A stretch of DNA of 64,000 nucleotides from an uncultured Clostridiaceae bacterium (GTDB lineage Bacteria > Bacillota > Clostridia > Lachnospirales > Lachnospiraceae), in contig CABSIM010000005.1 in the NCBI GenBank assembly GCA_902477765.1, forward strand, positions 38,524 to 102,523, given 5' to 3'. Shown piece by piece: positions 50,294 through 58,288 of the stretch; position 1 is the stretch's first letter, and every line of letters begins with the position of its first letter. Under the pieces are notes generated by a model. That model was not told the origin of the DNA and did not search any database. It was given only the letters and a program-made list of their open reading frames with translations. The position numbers and the translations under genes were made by a program.

Positions 50294-50362
50294 TGAAGCA
50301 TTTGCTACCTTCGGAATTCTGTAATTCAGTATTCCGTAGTCATAATCTATCTCTTTAACCCG

Positions 50363-50398
50363 AAAAAGCTGTCTGTGTAATCCGCAGGCAGCTTTTTT
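50363..50398. terminator. Bidirectional terminator upstream of dctQ
   Basis: AAAGCTGTCTG and CAGGCAGCTTT (inside 50363-50398) form a stem with A5 before and T6 after. It probably ends the acetyltransferase transcript. The remaining stretch to 50560 holds nothing recognisable, so no dctP gene is present here. Confidence 0.8.
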
Positions 50399-50560
50399 GT
50401 ATCTCTAACCATCCTGTCCTTTCTTCATCTCCTCTCATACTCTGCGCCATCGCATCAGAGACTGAGGCAGCCGGGGCCTGAAAGGTGTTTCCCTTCTGAT
50501 TCTTTCAATATCTTTCCATCCGGGCAGGATATGTTTCAGTCAGAGAAAAAGAGAAAGTCT

Positions 50561-51004
50561 TCACAGCGTCCGCCGCAGATAAATCATATCCACCAGCTGA
50601 ATCCCGCCTTCATAGATCGGATGATCATAATGATCCGTAAAAAAATTTTTAATATAATGTGACCGGACAAAACCGCATTTTTCATAAAAAGGAATCGTTA
50701 GCGGACTGTCTCCGGTTCCGACCTGCAGAACGGAAAATCTGTCTTTGTATTTTCCGGCAATATGATCAATCATAGCCCTGCCGTATCCTCTTCCCTGAAA
50801 CTCCGGTTCCACAGCAAGGTTTTTTATTTCAAGAATTCCATTGCCTTCATCTGTTATCACACATTCACCTTTGATCCCGTGATCGTCCAGAAGATACATG
50901 GTTCCCCGGTACAGATAACGTTCAATCATATCTTCCTGTTCATCTGCCAGAAGCAGCAGCGACAGGAACTGTCTTTTATTTCCCATGAACTCTCTGATTT
51001 CCAT
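50561..51004 (-). CDS. GNAT family N-acetyltransferase
   Basis: This 147-aa acetyl-CoA-dependent acetyltransferase has the core motif ILEIKNLAVEPEFQGRGYGRAMIDHI, with the pyrophosphate loop QGRGYG, and FYEKCGFVRSHYIKNFF. Substrate is unknown. It follows the small membrane-protein gene by 12 bases and may be co-transcribed with it. Confidence 0.9.
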   Translation of the reverse strand: MEIREFMGNKRQFLSLLLLADEQEDMIERYLYRGTMYLLDDHGIKGECVITDEGNGILEIKNLAVEPEFQGRGYGRAMIDHIAGKYKDRFSVLQVGTGDSPLTIPFYEKCGFVRSHYIKNFFTDHYDHPIYEGGIQLVDMIYLRRTL

Positions 51005-51016
51005 ATTATTTTCTCC

Positions 51017-51223
51017 TCATTTCCTGCAGACTGCCAGGTGTCTCTCCAGCCGGCGGATGCGCAGAACCCGGTACACAAACCAGAACGGGCCGGCCACCAC
51101 CGCCAGAAGTACTGCCAGTACAAAAATACCCAGGTCATCATAATTATAGGCACTGGTTCTATTGATTCTGTGAGCAACCAGCGCGTCCTGACTCTGCAGT
51201 TTCCGGATGGCCCGGTCTTTCAC
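51017..51223 (-). CDS. Small membrane protein paired with a zinc-ribbon peptide
   Basis: The listed 68-aa form (GTG 51223) has one membrane segment (LGIFVLAVLLAVVAGPFWFV) and a basic Arg-rich tail. The frame stays open upstream to about 51284 and encodes a second hydrophobic segment (ILFLAFCFFLPF), but only ATT or CTG codons could start it. The true start is thus uncertain, or the gene is coupled or frameshifted with the zinc-ribbon gene just upstream. Function is unknown. Confidence 0.5.
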   Translation of the reverse strand: MKDRAIRKLQSQDALVAHRINRTSAYNYDDLGIFVLAVLLAVVAGPFWFVYRVLRIRRLERHLAVCRK

Positions 51224-51290
51224 CGGACTGAGAGAAATATATGTCAGCTGGCTGAATGGCAGAAAAAAGCAGAATGCCAGAAACAGAATC

Positions 51291-51419
51291 TCACCGTTTT
51301 TTCATACGCTTTTTCAGCTCTCTGCTCTCTTTTTCCGCGCAGGTGTCGCACACGCCAATGGCCTGATTGGATTCCGGAAGCTGAATATAGCAGGATCTGC
51401 ACTTCTCTGTCTGATTCAT
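51291..51419 (-). CDS. 42-aa zinc-ribbon peptide
   Basis: A short gene encodes MNQTEKCRSCYIQLPESNQ... with two CxxC pairs (CRSC and CDTC) 18 residues apart, followed by a basic tail ending KKRMKKR. AGGAGGTGA lies upstream of the start at normal spacing. It is likely a single zinc ribbon. It is followed at once by the small membrane protein on the same strand. Confidence 0.65.
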   Translation of the reverse strand: MNQTEKCRSCYIQLPESNQAIGVCDTCAEKESRELKKRMKKR

Positions 51420-51706
51420 GTTCTTTATAATTTCACCTCCTGAGAGACACATTTCTGAATACTCATCCGATGATTTCCGATATTTCCCGAAAAGTCATGC
51501 ATTTCTTATGGATTTTATGCTGAAAAATTGCGGAAATTCACTTTTTACATCCTTTATTTCTGAATTGTAACATGATTTTGCGGTTTTTTGAATACATTTT
51601 CCTGACAGATTTCTTTCTTTTTAATGGATTCCCGGCGTATACTCCGGAACGGTCCCTCTTCTTCAGTCATACACTGTAATTATGAATATGAAAAAAGGAG
51701 TCATCC

Positions 51707-52134
51707 ATGAAAAAAAACATCTGCAAGCTATTACTCTGTACCGGCACTTTTCTCCTGCTGGCAGGCTGCGCCAGAAAGGAGGAAAACGGCCTGACACCGG
51801 TAACTCTCAGCGAGGTGGCCCACTCTGTTTTTTATGCTCCACAGTATGCGGCCATCGAGCTGGGATATTTTGAAGATGAAGGAATTGACCTGACTCTCGT
51901 CAACGGTGCCGGTGCCGACAAGGTCATGACCGCTCTGATTTCCGGAGAAGCCGATATTGGTTTTATGGGATCAGAGGCTTCCATTTACACATATGCCAAC
52001 GGAGAACAGGATTACGCCGTGAATTTTGCCCAGCTGACTCAGAGAGCAGGCAATTTTCTGGTGGGAAGGACTCCGGAACCCGACTTTCAGTGGGAAAACC
52101 TGAAAGGAAAAAAAGTACTGGGAGGCCGGGCCGG
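51707..52134 (+). pseudogene. ABC-type solute-binding protein, 5' part (interrupted)
   Basis: This is the first 142 codons of an NMT1/SsuA-like binding lipoprotein: signal peptide with lipobox LLLAGCARK, then VFYAPQYAAIELGYFEDEGIDLTL (in part) and ALISGEADIGFMGSEA. The frame leaves the family at GGRAGG, where the serine-recombinase element begins, and ends at a foreign stop at 52216. The 3' part resumes in the same frame at 56285. Joined, they would give a protein of about 337 aa, the usual length. GGAG lies upstream of ATG 51707. No permease or ATPase gene adjoins. Confidence 0.88.
52121..52134 (+). other. Left attachment repeat of the serine-recombinase element
   Basis: GGAGGCCGGGCCGG, identical to 56285-56298. 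Downstream similarity continues imperfectly (GGT-TGCCGGA on both sides). Confidence 0.75.
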
Positions 52135-52459
52135 GGGTCTGCCGGACTGTGGTGTACTTCGTGAACACATGGTTTCCTGTGCAGGAACCGCAGTGGATTC
52201 CATACCGCGAAAATGAACAGCCTGCGGAACCGCCAGGAAAAAGGCCGTGTCAGAACAGCCTTCCAGGATCTTGCGAAATCTTCTGCATCTTCCTCACTCA
52301 GATCCAGAAAGGCGACGGAGCCTGCAAAGACCAGGCAACCGCCGGAAAAGAAAGATCCGGCCATGTGGAGATAATACCGGCGTAAAACCAGGGCCCTTCT
52401 ATTGACGAAACGTAAAAAAACTTTTAAGATGGAAGAAAATACGATTCTGTCGGGGGGAT
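52135..52459. other. Left end of the element, no assigned gene
   Basis: 325 bases between the left repeat and the amidohydrolase. A promoter for the amidohydrolase is visible: TTGACG (52402-52407), 17-base spacer, TAAGAT (52425-52430). Frames open on both strands here, including a hydrophobic one on the minus strand, but none has a convincing start and family. Confidence 0.5.
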
Positions 52460-54082
52460 ATGATGAAAACCATCTATTACAATGGAACAGTCTATACCGG
52501 AGAGTCTGAACTCTGCGGAGCATTTGCCGTGGAAAACGGCTTTTTTGTGTTTACCGGTACATCCGGACAGGCCATGGAGCTTGCCGGCCCGGAAGATCTT
52601 CTGGTGGACCTGAAGGGACATTTTGTCTGCAGCGGTTTCAATGACAGCCACATGCATCTTCTCGGGTACGGCTCTCTTCTTTCTTCCGCTGCCCTTGGGA
52701 GCCATACGGGAAGTTTAAAAGACATGATCGCATACATGAAAGATTTCGCTGTATCCCGGCCTTCCGGCAAAGATTCCTGGATCATGGGGCGCGGATGGAA
52801 TCATGATTATTTCTCCGATGTCTCCCGTATGCCGGACCGGTATGACCTGGATCAGGTATCCTCTGATCATCCTGTATGTGCAGTCCGTGCCTGCGGCCAT
52901 TGTCTTGTTGTCAACAGCCGTGCCCTGGAACTTCTCGGAATCTGTGCCGATACTCCCCTGCCCGAAGGCGGAAAAATAGGACTTACGGACGGAATTCCCG
53001 ACGGCCGTTTCTTTGACGCTGCCATGGATCTGGTTTACGGAGCCATTCCTGCCCCGGACAAAAATGAAGTGAAATCCATGATCATGGCCGCATGCCATGC
53101 CCTCAACTCCTACGGCGTCACCAGCAGCCAGACGGACGACTACTGCACCTTCCGGAACCTGAAGTGGAATGTTATCCATGAGGCCTACAGAGAACTGGAG
53201 GCAGAGGGAAAACTTACAGTACGTGTTTATGAACAAAGTCACTTCTCTTCCAGAAAGGAACTGGAAGATTTCATGGCTGCCGGGAACCGGACCGGCACCG
53301 GATCAGATCTTTTCCGGACAGGTCCGCTGAAACTCATGGGGGACGGTGCTCTGGGCGCAAGGACTGCATATCTCTCCGCTCCCTATGCAGATGATCCGTC
53401 CACCAGAGGGCTTCCCATGTACAGTCAGGAAGTTCTGGATGATCTTATCGGATATGCCCACTGCCATGGCATGCAGATCGCCGTTCATACCATCGGAGAC
53501 GCATGCCTGGATCAGGTACTGAATGCATTTGAAAAAGCCTTTTCCATATGCCCCGGCAAAGGACGCCGGCATGGAATCGTACACTGCCAGATCACACGGG
53601 AAGATCAGCTGGAACGGATCCGCAGACTGGATCTGCATGTGTATGCCCAGAGCATCTTTCTGGACTATGATATTCATATTGTGGAGCAGCGTGTCGGAAA
53701 AACTCTGGCCGAAACCAGCTATTGCTGGAAAACCCTGCTGGACAGCGGAGTCACTGTCAGCAACGGTACGGACTGCCCGGTGGAACTTCCTGATGCCATG
53801 GCAGGGATTCAGTGCGCAGTGACCCGAAAGACCATCCGCGATCAGGCCGGCCCCTATCTTCCGTCCCAGAGATTTACTGTCAGAGAGGCTCTGGACAGCT
53901 ATACTTCCATGGGGGCTTTCTCCAGTTTTGAAGAGAATTTCAAAGGCAAAGTCCGGGAAGGAATGGCCGCGGACTTTGTGGTTCTCGGTGAAAATCCCTT
54001 CCTGGCAGACCCCGGAACACTCCACAGAATCCCGGTGCTGGCTACGGTTCTTGGCGGAAAAACCGTATACGGAAAATTTTAA
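52460..54082 (+). CDS. YtcJ-like amidohydrolase (Amidohydrolase_3 family), element cargo
   Basis: This 540-aa metal-dependent hydrolase has FNDSHMHLLGYG with the HxH metal motif, AVHTIGDACLDQ, GIVHCQITR and the C-terminal GKVREGMAADFVVLGENPF. The family acts on amide or related bonds of small molecules; the substrate is unknown. There is no signal peptide, so it is cytoplasmic. GGGGGGAT precedes ATG 52460 (52463 is an alternative). It is the only non-recombination gene of the element, with its own promoter and terminator. Confidence 0.88.
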   Translation: MMKTIYYNGTVYTGESELCGAFAVENGFFVFTGTSGQAMELAGPEDLLVDLKGHFVCSGFNDSHMHLLGYGSLLSSAALGSHTGSLKDMIAYMKDFAVSRPSGKDSWIMGRGWNHDYFSDVSRMPDRYDLDQVSSDHPVCAVRACGHCLVVNSRALELLGICADTPLPEGGKIGLTDGIPDGRFFDAAMDLVYGAIPAPDKNEVKSMIMAACHALNSYGVTSSQTDDYCTFRNLKWNVIHEAYRELEAEGKLTVRVYEQSHFSSRKELEDFMAAGNRTGTGSDLFRTGPLKLMGDGALGARTAYLSAPYADDPSTRGLPMYSQEVLDDLIGYAHCHGMQIAVHTIGDACLDQVLNAFEKAFSICPGKGRRHGIVHCQITREDQLERIRRLDLHVYAQSIFLDYDIHIVEQRVGKTLAETSYCWKTLLDSGVTVSNGTDCPVELPDAMAGIQCAVTRKTIRDQAGPYLPSQRFTVREALDSYTSMGAFSSFEENFKGKVREGMAADFVVLGENPFLADPGTLHRIPVLATVLGGKTVYGKF

Positions 54083-54101
54083 AGCGTCCGGACGCAAAAG
54101 T

Positions 54102-54139
54102 CCCCGGTACGGAATGGTTTTCCGTACCGGGGATTTTTA
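54102..54139 (+). terminator. Terminator of the amidohydrolase
   Basis: CCCCGGTACGGA and TCCGTACCGGGG (54102-54113 and 54121-54132) form a perfect 12-bp stem followed by ATTTTTA. Confidence 0.88.
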
Positions 54140-54213
54140 TGCTCCATCGGGCATGTTCTGCTGCCATAGGATAAGCAGGACACTGCATAGGATGTAAAAA
54201 AAGGCTGTTCAGT

Positions 54214-54399
54214 ATGGGAATCAGAAAAGAATTTTATCTGGAAATGGAAAACGGAAAGCCGGATTCCGGCTGCGTTGAGAATATGCGTACGGACTCCGGT
54301 TCATGTCCCGGAACCATCCGGATCCGTGAAGGCAGCGGATCCATGAAAACTGCTCTGGAAAGGATCCTGCGCCGTCACCGGGAGGAACTGCACGGATGA
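54214..54399 (+). CDS. Small protein upstream of the recombinase
   Basis: This 61-aa protein begins MGIRKEFYLEMENGK and ends with a basic amphipathic helix (TALERILRRHREELHG). It overlaps the recombinase start by 4 bases (ATGA), so the two are coupled. It could be a recombination directionality or regulatory factor, but no family is recognised. AAAAAAAGG lies upstream. Confidence 0.55.
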   Translation: MGIRKEFYLEMENGKPDSGCVENMRTDSGSCPGTIRIREGSGSMKTALERILRRHREELHG

Positions 54400-56267
54400 G
54401 GGCCGGCGCTGCCTGCGTGCCGGAGGAAGACGCCGTTATTGACGGCTACGTCCGCCTCTCCCGGGACGACAACAGAAAGCATTACACATCCATCGAAAAT
54501 CAGAAACGGATCCTGTGGAAGTTTGCCGAAGAAAATCATATGAAACTGCGGACGATTTATGAGGATGACGGTTTCTCCGGATATTCCTTTGACAGACCCG
54601 CCTTCCGCGAAATGATGGAACATCTGGATACCATAAAGATCATCGCCGCCAAGGATCTGTCCAGAATCGGACGCCATAATGCCGGAGTACTTCTGTTCCT
54701 TGAGCAGATGGAAGCGCTCGGAATCCGGGTGATCCTCATTGATGACAATTATGATTCTGCCTGTTCGGATGACGATATCATCGGCATCAAAACCTGGGAC
54801 AATGAGAGGCATGTAAAAAATACCAGCCGGAAAGTCCGGCGCGTCAAACGGCTGGAGCAGGAAAACGGAACTCTGGTGTCTTCTCCTCCCTTCGGATATA
54901 TCCGGAAGCCGGGAAGCAGAAAGGACATCGTCATTGACGAAGAAGCGGCGGCCATTCTGCGGCTGGAACTGGAACTGTATCTGGAAGGAAACGGAATCCG
55001 GAAAATCGCAGAGATCCTCACAGACCGGAATGTGCCGACGCCCAGCATGCTGAAAAAGGAACGGATGGAGGCTCTGGGACTCCCCTTCCGGAGTCAGGTC
55101 ACAGAATCCTGGAGCTGCGGCATGGTCCGCGACACCCTGTTCAACGACTACCACAACGGTGTGTTCAGGACTCATAAAAGAGAACGGATTTCCATCAACG
55201 GCAGTGACCGGCGTGTTCCGCCGGAAAATCAGTTTCTGTTCACGGATCATCATCCGAAACTCTTTGATGACGATACCATGAAGCTTCTTTCGGATACCCG
55301 CAGGCAGAGATACCGCTCTTCCTGCCGGCAGAGCGGAAAAATCCGCGGTCTGTTTTCCGGCCTTCTGATATGCAGAGACTGCCGGAACAGGATGACTGCC
55401 ATATGCCGTCCCGGAAAACAGCCGTATTATGTATGCGGAACCTACAACAAAAAAGGAACTGCTTTCTGTTCCTGTTCTCACAGAATTGAGGAATCTGTTC
55501 TTCTGGAGGCACTCTGCACCGGCCTTTCTGTCTGTGTGGAACAGATGCCGGACCATATCCTGCCTGCGGCCATTCCCGAATCGTTCCCGTCTGTGTACGG
55601 ACCAAGCGATTCAAAAAACAGACTGCAGCGTCAAAGTGCTCTCCTGAAGGAAGAACTGAAACAGCTCATATGTACGAAAGTCCGGGAAATGGCCTCCAAT
55701 CCATCCATGAAGGAACTGATTGCCGAAAGTTACGGTGCCGTTGAGAAAGAAAAGCGGGAACTGCTCATGGACCTGGAACGGGAGCTGAAAAGCTGTGCTT
55801 CCTCCGATATGACATCTGAAAAAATCCTTCCGGGAGTTTCTGCCGGATCTCCGGATACACCTGCCGGGATGCTGCGCGATCTTTTCCGGAAACGGCTGCT
55901 GACACGTGCCGATGTGGCGGAACTTGTGGAGCAGGTTGTGGTGGACCGTTACGGAAACGCTCTCATCTGTCTCAGATGTCGTTTTGAATTCACTCCTCCG
56001 CAAAAACGGATCCGGCTGTTTCCTGAACAGCCATCCCTTCCTGCCCTGGACACTGCTGTCCGGATTCTGAAAGAAAGTCATGAGGAATTCATTTCTCCCG
56101 GATCTCTGTCCCGCATGCTGACCGAGTCCGGACACCCTCTGTACCGGAAAAAAGCCGAAGAATATCTGGAACAGATGACTGCCATGGGAATCACGGAAAA
56201 AACAGGTACCTATCACAGACCTTACCGGGTTCTGTCCCGGATTCCGGAGCCGGACCGGAACATGTGA
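54396..56267 (+). CDS. Large serine recombinase
   Basis: This 623-aa site-specific recombinase has an N-terminal resolvase domain, YVRLSRDDNR, where the serine is the nucleophile, and AAKDLSRIGRHNAG. A recombinase domain follows (GYIRKPGSRK, IAEILTDRNVPTPS), then a zinc ribbon (ICRDCRNRM ... YVCGTY ... CSCSHR) and a Glu/Lys-rich coiled coil. A further C-terminal winged-helix-like segment (SPGSLSRMLTESGHPLYRKK) lies in the last 80 residues. The gene ends 18 bases before the right attachment repeat, the usual position for an integrase. It probably integrates and excises the element. Confidence 0.93.
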   Translation: MRAGAACVPEEDAVIDGYVRLSRDDNRKHYTSIENQKRILWKFAEENHMKLRTIYEDDGFSGYSFDRPAFREMMEHLDTIKIIAAKDLSRIGRHNAGVLLFLEQMEALGIRVILIDDNYDSACSDDDIIGIKTWDNERHVKNTSRKVRRVKRLEQENGTLVSSPPFGYIRKPGSRKDIVIDEEAAAILRLELELYLEGNGIRKIAEILTDRNVPTPSMLKKERMEALGLPFRSQVTESWSCGMVRDTLFNDYHNGVFRTHKRERISINGSDRRVPPENQFLFTDHHPKLFDDDTMKLLSDTRRQRYRSSCRQSGKIRGLFSGLLICRDCRNRMTAICRPGKQPYYVCGTYNKKGTAFCSCSHRIEESVLLEALCTGLSVCVEQMPDHILPAAIPESFPSVYGPSDSKNRLQRQSALLKEELKQLICTKVREMASNPSMKELIAESYGAVEKEKRELLMDLERELKSCASSDMTSEKILPGVSAGSPDTPAGMLRDLFRKRLLTRADVAELVEQVVVDRYGNALICLRCRFEFTPPQKRIRLFPEQPSLPALDTAVRILKESHEEFISPGSLSRMLTESGHPLYRKKAEEYLEQMTAMGITEKTGTYHRPYRVLSRIPEPDRNM

Positions 56268-56284
56268 AAACATTTCCACCGGCA

Positions 56285-56298
56285 GGAGGCCGGGCCGG
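56285..56298 (+). other. Right attachment repeat of the serine-recombinase element
   Basis: GGAGGCCGGGCCGG, identical to 52121-52134. Confidence 0.75.
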
Positions 56299-56872
56299 CG
56301 GTATGCCGGAAATGGTATTTGAGTATATTCTCAAAAAACACGGCATCGATCCCGAAACTGATCTGACCATCGACCAGAGCATCAGCTTCGGAAACACCGC
56401 AGCGGCATTCACCAGCGATGATTCGGACTATACGGTGGAGTTTGAGCCTTATGCCACATCTCTTGAGCAGGAAGGCGCCGGCTATGTGGTGGCTTCTCTT
56501 GGCAAGGAATCCGGCTATGTACCATATACCGCATATTGTGCAAAAAAGAGCTATATGGAAGAAAACCCGGAACTTATCCAGAAATTCACCAATGCCATTC
56601 AGAAAGGAATCGACTATGTCAACGGCCATTCTTCCCTGGAAATTGCAGAGGTCATCGCTCCCCAGTTCAGTGAAACGGATCCGGAAACCATTGCCGTGAT
56701 TCTGGACCGTTTCAAGGCAGAGGACACCTGGAAGGAAAACACCGTCTTCGAAGAGGAAAGCTTCGCCCTGCTCCAGAACATTCTGGAAGAAGCCGGTGAA
56801 CTGGAAAAGCGGGTTCCTTATGAAGACCTTGTCACAACAGAATTCTCAGAAAACGCTGTATCTTCTCAGTAA
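56285..56872 (+). pseudogene. ABC-type solute-binding protein, 3' part (interrupted)
   Basis: This is the continuation of the gene at 51707: GGRAGGMPEMVFEYILKKHG, then EFEPYATSLEQEGAGYVVA in part, YCAKKSYMEENPELIQKFTNA and a helical end. The frame phase is the same as that of the 5' part. The ATG at 56264 lies inside the element and gives a few foreign residues first. Without a signal peptide this fragment should be inactive. It shows no further damage, which fits a recent or reversible insertion. Confidence 0.88.
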
Positions 56873-56875
56873 CAG

Positions 56876-56924
56876 AAAAAGGAGGCAGAAACCGGCATTT
56901 CACCGGCTTCCGCCTCCTTTTTAT
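56876..56924. terminator. Strong bidirectional terminator
   Basis: AAAAAGGAGGC pairs with GCCTCCTTTTT, with inner CCGG/CCGG arms. It separates the split binding-protein gene from the convergent M20 hydrolase gene. Confidence 0.85.
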
Positions 56925-56957
56925 TTTCATGGGCACGGACCACCTGTTTTTCTGTCA

Positions 56958-58190
56958 TTACATGCGATCCAGCTCCTGCACGGCTGCAAGAAGCACATCA
57001 CATCCTTTTTCCATATCATCCGGCCTTGTAAATTCTTCTCTGGAGTGACTGATTCCTCCTTCGCTAGGCACAAAAATCATGCCTGTGGGGAAGAAACCGC
57101 TCATGATCAGGGAATCATGAAAGGCTCCGCTGGGAAGTTCCATATAGGGATATCCCAGATCCGCCAGTGCTTTTTTCTCTGCACCGGTCACCAGTTCTGA
57201 CATGGGCGCCGGATCATGAAACAGTGTTTCTTTCCAGCTCCATTCCACTCCCTGCTTCGTACAGATTTCATCCATCCGTTCAAACAGCCGGTCCCGGATC
57301 CGTCTCATTCCCTCTCCCGTCTGATCCCGGATTTCCAGACTGAAGGTACAGGTCCCGGGTATGACATTGACGGAATGGGGGGTCACCTGAATGGTGCCCA
57401 CCGTGGCCACCGTAAAAGCATTGCCGTTTTCCCGTACCACATCCGGTACCTCCCCGATCAGACGGGATGCAGCCACCAGTGCGTCTTTCCGGTCTGTCAT
57501 CATAGTGCTTCCCGCATGATTGGCCTGCCCCGTCACCGTGATTTCAAACCGTGATACACCGGCAATGGCGGAAACCACACCCACAGGAATTCCTTCTCTG
57601 TCCAGAACTCCTCCCTGTTCAATGTGAAGCTCCAGAGTACAGAAAATATCGTCCGGATCCCGCTTGGCCATGGCGGTGCGCTCCGGAGAAAGTCCCGCCT
57701 CTTCCATGACCTCTTTTCTGGTTTTTCCGTATATATCCGTCTCGTTTCCGTCGGGAGCTTTTTCCAGTCCGCAGATTGCCGTACTTCCCAGAAGCCCCGT
57801 ACCGAACCGGAATCCCTCTTCATCGGTATAAACTGCCGCTTCCAGAGGATGTCTGGGCACTGTGCCGGAAGACACGTATGCTTCCAGAACGCCAAGAGCA
57901 GCCAGGGATCCCAGAACGCCGTCATACTTTCCGCCGTCCGGGACCGTATCCAGATGCGATCCCATGAGAATTGCCGGAAGCGCTTCCTTTCCTTCCAGGC
58001 GCACAAACAGGTTTCCCGCTTCATCCATACGTCCGGAAAGGCCTGAATTTTTTGCATAGGACAGATAAAGACTCTTCCCCCTCCGGTCTTCTTCTGAATA
58101 TGCCATTCTGGTATGCGTCCCGTCTTCCTGCAGACCGCAGGCATAGATTTCCTCAATCCTCTTCATCAGTACATCCATATTAACCTTCAT
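56958..58190 (-). CDS. M20 family Zn-dependent hydrolase (N-carbamoyl-amino-acid hydrolase/allantoate deiminase-like)
   Basis: This 410-aa amidase of the M20/HyuC-AllC group has GSHLDTVPDGGKYDGVLG with the metal-binding His and Asp, YTDEEGFRFGTGLLGS, LELHIEQGGVLDREGIPVGVV in part, and GQANHAGSTMM, all diagnostic. Likely substrates are N-carbamoyl-L-amino acids or allantoate; the sequence does not decide. GGGGAATGT precedes the start. It appears to be a single gene. Confidence 0.92.
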   Translation of the reverse strand: MKVNMDVLMKRIEEIYACGLQEDGTHTRMAYSEEDRRGKSLYLSYAKNSGLSGRMDEAGNLFVRLEGKEALPAILMGSHLDTVPDGGKYDGVLGSLAALGVLEAYVSSGTVPRHPLEAAVYTDEEGFRFGTGLLGSTAICGLEKAPDGNETDIYGKTRKEVMEEAGLSPERTAMAKRDPDDIFCTLELHIEQGGVLDREGIPVGVVSAIAGVSRFEITVTGQANHAGSTMMTDRKDALVAASRLIGEVPDVVRENGNAFTVATVGTIQVTPHSVNVIPGTCTFSLEIRDQTGEGMRRIRDRLFERMDEICTKQGVEWSWKETLFHDPAPMSELVTGAEKKALADLGYPYMELPSGAFHDSLIMSGFFPTGMIFVPSEGGISHSREEFTRPDDMEKGCDVLLAAVQELDRM

Positions 58191-58288
58191 ACATTCCCCT
58201 GCCTTTTCACTTTTATTTTTTCTTTTGCATCCATATGAATTTTACCATCAGAACGGCATCCACGCAACCATCCCGGGCTGTCCCTCTG

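Larger units (their letters stand above)
52121..56298 (+). mobile_element. Serine-recombinase element inserted in a binding-protein gene
   Basis: A 4.16 kb insertion splits the solute-binding-protein gene. Both ends carry GGAGGCCGGGCCGG (52121-52134 and 56285-56298), the likely attachment core, which encodes GGRAG in the host gene. Removal of one copy plus the intervening DNA restores the frame exactly. It holds a large serine recombinase ending close to the right end, a small upstream partner ORF and an amidohydrolase. No transfer or replication genes are seen, so it is a minimal integrating element. Confidence 0.85.

Noticed and set aside
51963..52523. Minus-strand frame with hydrophobic stretches at the left end of the serine-recombinase element
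   Set aside because: It crosses the host gene, the attachment repeat and the amidohydrolase start, so it cannot be one ancestral gene. A shorter gene inside it cannot be excluded but has no support.
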